From: Ruminococcus sp.
GTDB taxonomy: Bacteria; Bacillota; Clostridia; Lachnospirales; Lachnospiraceae
Direction: 5' to 3'
Length of the DNA stretch: 64,000 nucleotides
NCBI GenBank assembly: GCA_013911065.1
Contig: JACERV010000026.1
Location: forward strand, 1-64,000
Positions 61,757 through 64,000 of this stretch are shown one piece after another. The notes under the pieces were generated by a model. It searched no databases and was not told the DNA's origin. It was given only the letters and a program-made list of their open reading frames with translations. The position numbers and the translations under genes were made by a program. Every line of letters starts with the position of its first letter. The stretch's first letter is position 1.

Positions 61757-62977
61757 TTACAACCTGCGGTTTTTGTAGATTCTTCGGAGCGATTCATCCA
61801 GCCGTTTTTCTGAAATCACATGATTATTTACTGCATCTAAAACTGCCTGACGTGCCGTAAGAAAATCCTGTGGCATCAATATCATATCGCCGCCTGCCTG
61901 AAGCACCATAACAGCTGCCTGGTTCGGATCGTAATAATTTACGATAGCCCCCATGCTCATAGAGTCTGTTATTACAATCCCTTCATATCCCAGCTCATTC
62001 CTAAGACATCCCGTAATTATCTGCTCTGACAGGGAAGCTGGTGTATTGTCACCAGTCATAGCCGGTACTGAAATATGCCCGGTCATTATCATATCTGCTC
62101 CGGCGTCAATTCCTGCTCTAAATGGCAAAAACTCTGTACTTCTTAATTCATCTGCCGTTTTGTTCAGGACTGCCGCCTGTGTGTGGCTATCTTCACTGGT
62201 ATCTCCATGACCCGGAAAATGTTTTAGCACCGCACTGACACCCTGCTTCTGCATTCCTTCCACTTCCTTTGCTACCATCTGCGAAACCAGATTTGCATCA
62301 TTGCCAAAAGAACGTTCTCCAATCACCGGGTTCTCAGGATTCAAGGCAATATCCGCCACTGGTGCAAAGTCTACATTAAATCCCAGGCTCTTTAAATACC
62401 CTCCGATTGTTTCTCCTACCTCGTGTGCTTTTTCCGGTTGAAGTGTATTACCTATCTCCAGCATACTGGGAAAAGATGGAACCTGAATTACCCCGCTATT
62501 TGCAATTCTTGACACAAGAGGGCCACCCTCCTCATCTACACCAAGAAACAATGGGTATTTGCTGTATGATTGCAGATTAGAAAGCATGCTCCGAAGCTGT
62601 TCTTCATTTTCAATATTTTCTGAAAACAAGATAATCCCTCCCACCGGGTAGGATTCCAGAGCCCCTTTTGTCACATCTGTAGCCTGTGTCGCCGTATCTA
62701 CACCAGTCAAATCCTGCGGACGCACAAAAAATAATTGGGATACCTTGTCCTCCAGAGACATACTCTTCAGGGTTCTGTCAATTTCCAGCTCCCGCTTCTC
62801 TTCTTCCGTAATCTCCTTCTTTTCTGTTTCTTCTGTCTTTTTAGATTGCGCCCTTCCTTCTTTTTCTGCCTTCTGATCTTGTATTTCTTTCAGGATAAGA
62901 CTTCCTCCTGCAAACAAGATTACTAAAAGTACTGCTATCCCTGCCAGTAACTTCTTCTTTTTACGCTTTTTTCGCAT
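61757..62977 (-). CDS. nagZ: membrane-anchored GH3 beta-N-acetylhexosaminidase (NagZ-like)
   Basis: 406 aa. An N-terminal basic stretch and membrane anchor (LLAGIAVLLVILFAGGSLIL) are followed by a charged linker (KTEETEKKEITEEEKREL) and a GH3 barrel. NagZ-type signatures: GVDEEGGPLVSRI, FNVDFAPVADIA, LKHFPGHGDTSEDSH (catalytic His on the flexible loop) and the nucleophile Asp in VITDSMSMGAI. It removes GlcNAc from muropeptides or other beta-GlcNAc glycans outside the cell. GAGGGGG precedes ATG. Confidence 0.93.
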   Translation of the reverse strand: MRKKRKKKKLLAGIAVLLVILFAGGSLILKEIQDQKAEKEGRAQSKKTEETEKKEITEEEKRELEIDRTLKSMSLEDKVSQLFFVRPQDLTGVDTATQATDVTKGALESYPVGGIILFSENIENEEQLRSMLSNLQSYSKYPLFLGVDEEGGPLVSRIANSGVIQVPSFPSMLEIGNTLQPEKAHEVGETIGGYLKSLGFNVDFAPVADIALNPENPVIGERSFGNDANLVSQMVAKEVEGMQKQGVSAVLKHFPGHGDTSEDSHTQAAVLNKTADELRSTEFLPFRAGIDAGADMIMTGHISVPAMTGDNTPASLSEQIITGCLRNELGYEGIVITDSMSMGAIVNYYDPNQAAVMVLQAGGDMILMPQDFLTARQAVLDAVNNHVISEKRLDESLRRIYKNRRL

Positions 62978-63014
62978 GACGGTCCCCCTCTAAGAGCTCT
63001 CTTTTGTACAAACT

Positions 63015-63137
63015 TCATTGCATAGAGCGGTACTCCAAAAAATTCTTCCACATATTCAAAGCCGCCTCGCCGTCGCTTCCCCAGCCAAACCCTCCGGCAG
63101 AAAAAGCAAAATACTTGTTCCCCGGCAAAAGCTTCAT
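63015..63137 (-). pseudogene. C-terminal gene remnant, about 40 codons
   Basis: Between nagZ and spmA the minus strand carries a short protein-like frame: MKLLPGNKYFAFSAGGFGWG, then ALNMWKNFLEYRSMQ. The glycine-rich GGFGWGSDG suggests the end of a nucleotide- or flavin-binding protein. A stop blocks the frame upstream and there is no ribosome site. I take it as a decayed remnant; the parent family is not identified. Confidence 0.4.
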
Positions 63138-63311
63138 CTTTTCAATCTTTTGACCTTTGCTGCTTCATACAATTACCTGAATAATATCATCTCTCGCACT
63201 TATATTCAAGGAGCCTAATTTACCCACTTTACTACATGCTTTTCCCTCTATAGATTGAAGTAAGAAGGCAGCTTAATTTCCTCTTTAAATATAACACAAA
63301 AGCGAAGCCTC

Positions 63312-63920
63312 TCAGCTTCGCTTTCTGTCCATCACTTTGCAATATATTGTTGCTGCCACCGTACTCGCGGCGGTAGCTACTATCCCCGCCCCTACAATTG
63401 CCGCCGGATTCACACTCCCATACTGGCTCCGGTAAGCAATTACATTTACTGAAATTAATTGTAAAGATGAAATATTCATAATCAGAAATGTACACATCTC
63501 GTTGGACGCAGTTCCGGGCTTCACAGTCTGAATCCCCTGACTTCTCCGCTCCTTCTCCAAATCCGCCAGTGCAGCCATACCCTGTAATCCCGCGGGTGTA
63601 GCTGCCCATCCAAGTCCCAGAAAGTTAGCAATAAAATTTGTAGTTATGTACTCATTTGCTTTATGCCCTTTTGGAATTCTCGGAAATAAGAAGTGTATAA
63701 CTGGTCCCATCTTTTTTGATGCCATTTGAATAATCCCTGCTCTGGTTGCTATCTCCATCATTCCCACCCAGAACGACATAACTCCCATCATTGTAATACA
63801 TAGGGAAACCGCCTCCCTGGCAGAATCCAGCGCTGCATTTGTGATCTCAGGCATTTTCCCATTAAAAGCCCCAAAAATAATACCTACAATAATCATTCCT
63901 GCCCATAAGTAATTTAACAT
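63312..63920 (-). CDS. spmA: spore maturation protein A
   Basis: About 202 aa from ATG 63920 (MLNYLWAGMII, AGGAG upstream); the track's longer form adds an unlikely 20-residue extension. It has several membrane helices with the nucleoside-recognition/gate domain (LDSAREAVSLCITMMGVMSFWVGMMEIATRAG) and the conserved TTNFIANFLGLGWAATPAGLQGM. With SpmB it is needed for spore-core dehydration in Bacillus and Clostridium. No spmB is visible here; the window ends on the upstream side, so it would have to be elsewhere. Its presence argues for a spore-former. Confidence 0.92.
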   Translation of the reverse strand: MLNYLWAGMIIVGIIFGAFNGKMPEITNAALDSAREAVSLCITMMGVMSFWVGMMEIATRAGIIQMASKKMGPVIHFLFPRIPKGHKANEYITTNFIANFLGLGWAATPAGLQGMAALADLEKERRSQGIQTVKPGTASNEMCTFLIMNISSLQLISVNVIAYRSQYGSVNPAAIVGAGIVATAASTVAATIYCKVMDRKRS

Positions 63921-64000
63921 TCTTTTCTCCTGAAACCTTTGTTTTATCTTATGAGCACCAAAAAACCAATATGCGTCCAAAACACCCTTTTCTAAGTCTT

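Noticed and set aside
63232-63609. 125-aa minus-strand Gly/Cys-rich ORF
   Set aside because: Out-of-frame shadow of spmA extending into the downstream gap.

Overview
The window reads as chromosome of a low-to-moderate GC, anaerobic, spore-forming Firmicute, most likely a gut Lachnospiraceae (Blautia/Dorea-like). The pointers are a V/A-type ATPase operon, NiaR-controlled nadABC, a T-box in front of metG, glgB, spmA, NYN/LOTUS proteins, and very large DUF11-type surface proteins. This placement is inferred from gene content and not from a database search. All family names below are motif recognition by eye.

Layout. 1-1.5 kb: an IS3-family element with an A7G frameshift signal and an apparently destroyed catalytic Asp. 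1.5-3.8 kb: a VOC protein, tRNA-Lys(CTT), thioredoxin, an untracked 46-codon Cys-rich ORF, and trmB. 4.0-12.6 kb: a nine-gene V-type ATPase operon, with a palindromic repeat between the B and D genes. 12.7-16 kb: a methyltransferase, a frameshifted 7TM-PAS-GGDEF diguanylate cyclase, and a CPBP protease. 16-21.2 kb: glgB behind a 1,033-aa TPR / acidic-repeat / P-loop protein. 21.2-22.7 kb: a 1.4-kb region with no confident gene but a very good sigma-A promoter, a 30-codon ORF and several hairpins. 22.7-28.8 kb: T-box-metG, then niaR and nadABC with a candidate operator. 28.8-32.4 kb: NYN-LOTUS protein, YfcE phosphodiesterase, two back-to-back gene remnants, an AIM24 protein and signal peptidase I.

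32.5-43.8 kb: a 3,555-aa surface protein with eight near-identical 366-bp repeats. Its C terminus is a membrane helix plus a charged cytoplasmic tail instead of an LPXTG signal. It is followed by two small paralogous membrane proteins. 44.4-50.6 kb: a four-gene operon for a cellulose-like exopolysaccharide (GT2-GtrA, BcsA-like synthase with a PilZ c-di-GMP motif, polytopic membrane protein, GH5 glucanase). It lies between a coiled-coil repeat gene and a decayed copy of that gene. 51.9-59.0 kb: a ten-gene operon that starts with a degenerate GGDEF protein, an ECF-like sigma factor and a putative anti-sigma, followed by a transglutaminase lipoprotein, a PilC/GspF protein, four small pilin-like proteins and a PilT ATPase. 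No PilB or prepilin peptidase is present. 59-64 kb: a Ca2+-type P-ATPase, NagZ-like GH3 and spmA.

How it fits together. Three neighbouring loci converge on the cell surface and c-di-GMP: the PilZ-containing glycan synthase, the pilus-like operon headed by a degenerate GGDEF protein, and the giant adhesin cassette. The pilus-like operon and the adhesin cassette are the best candidates for an undescribed system. A family of short palindromes (core AAAAGGG-N5-CCCTTTT) is scattered between genes. In one place it supplies the last codons of a gene.
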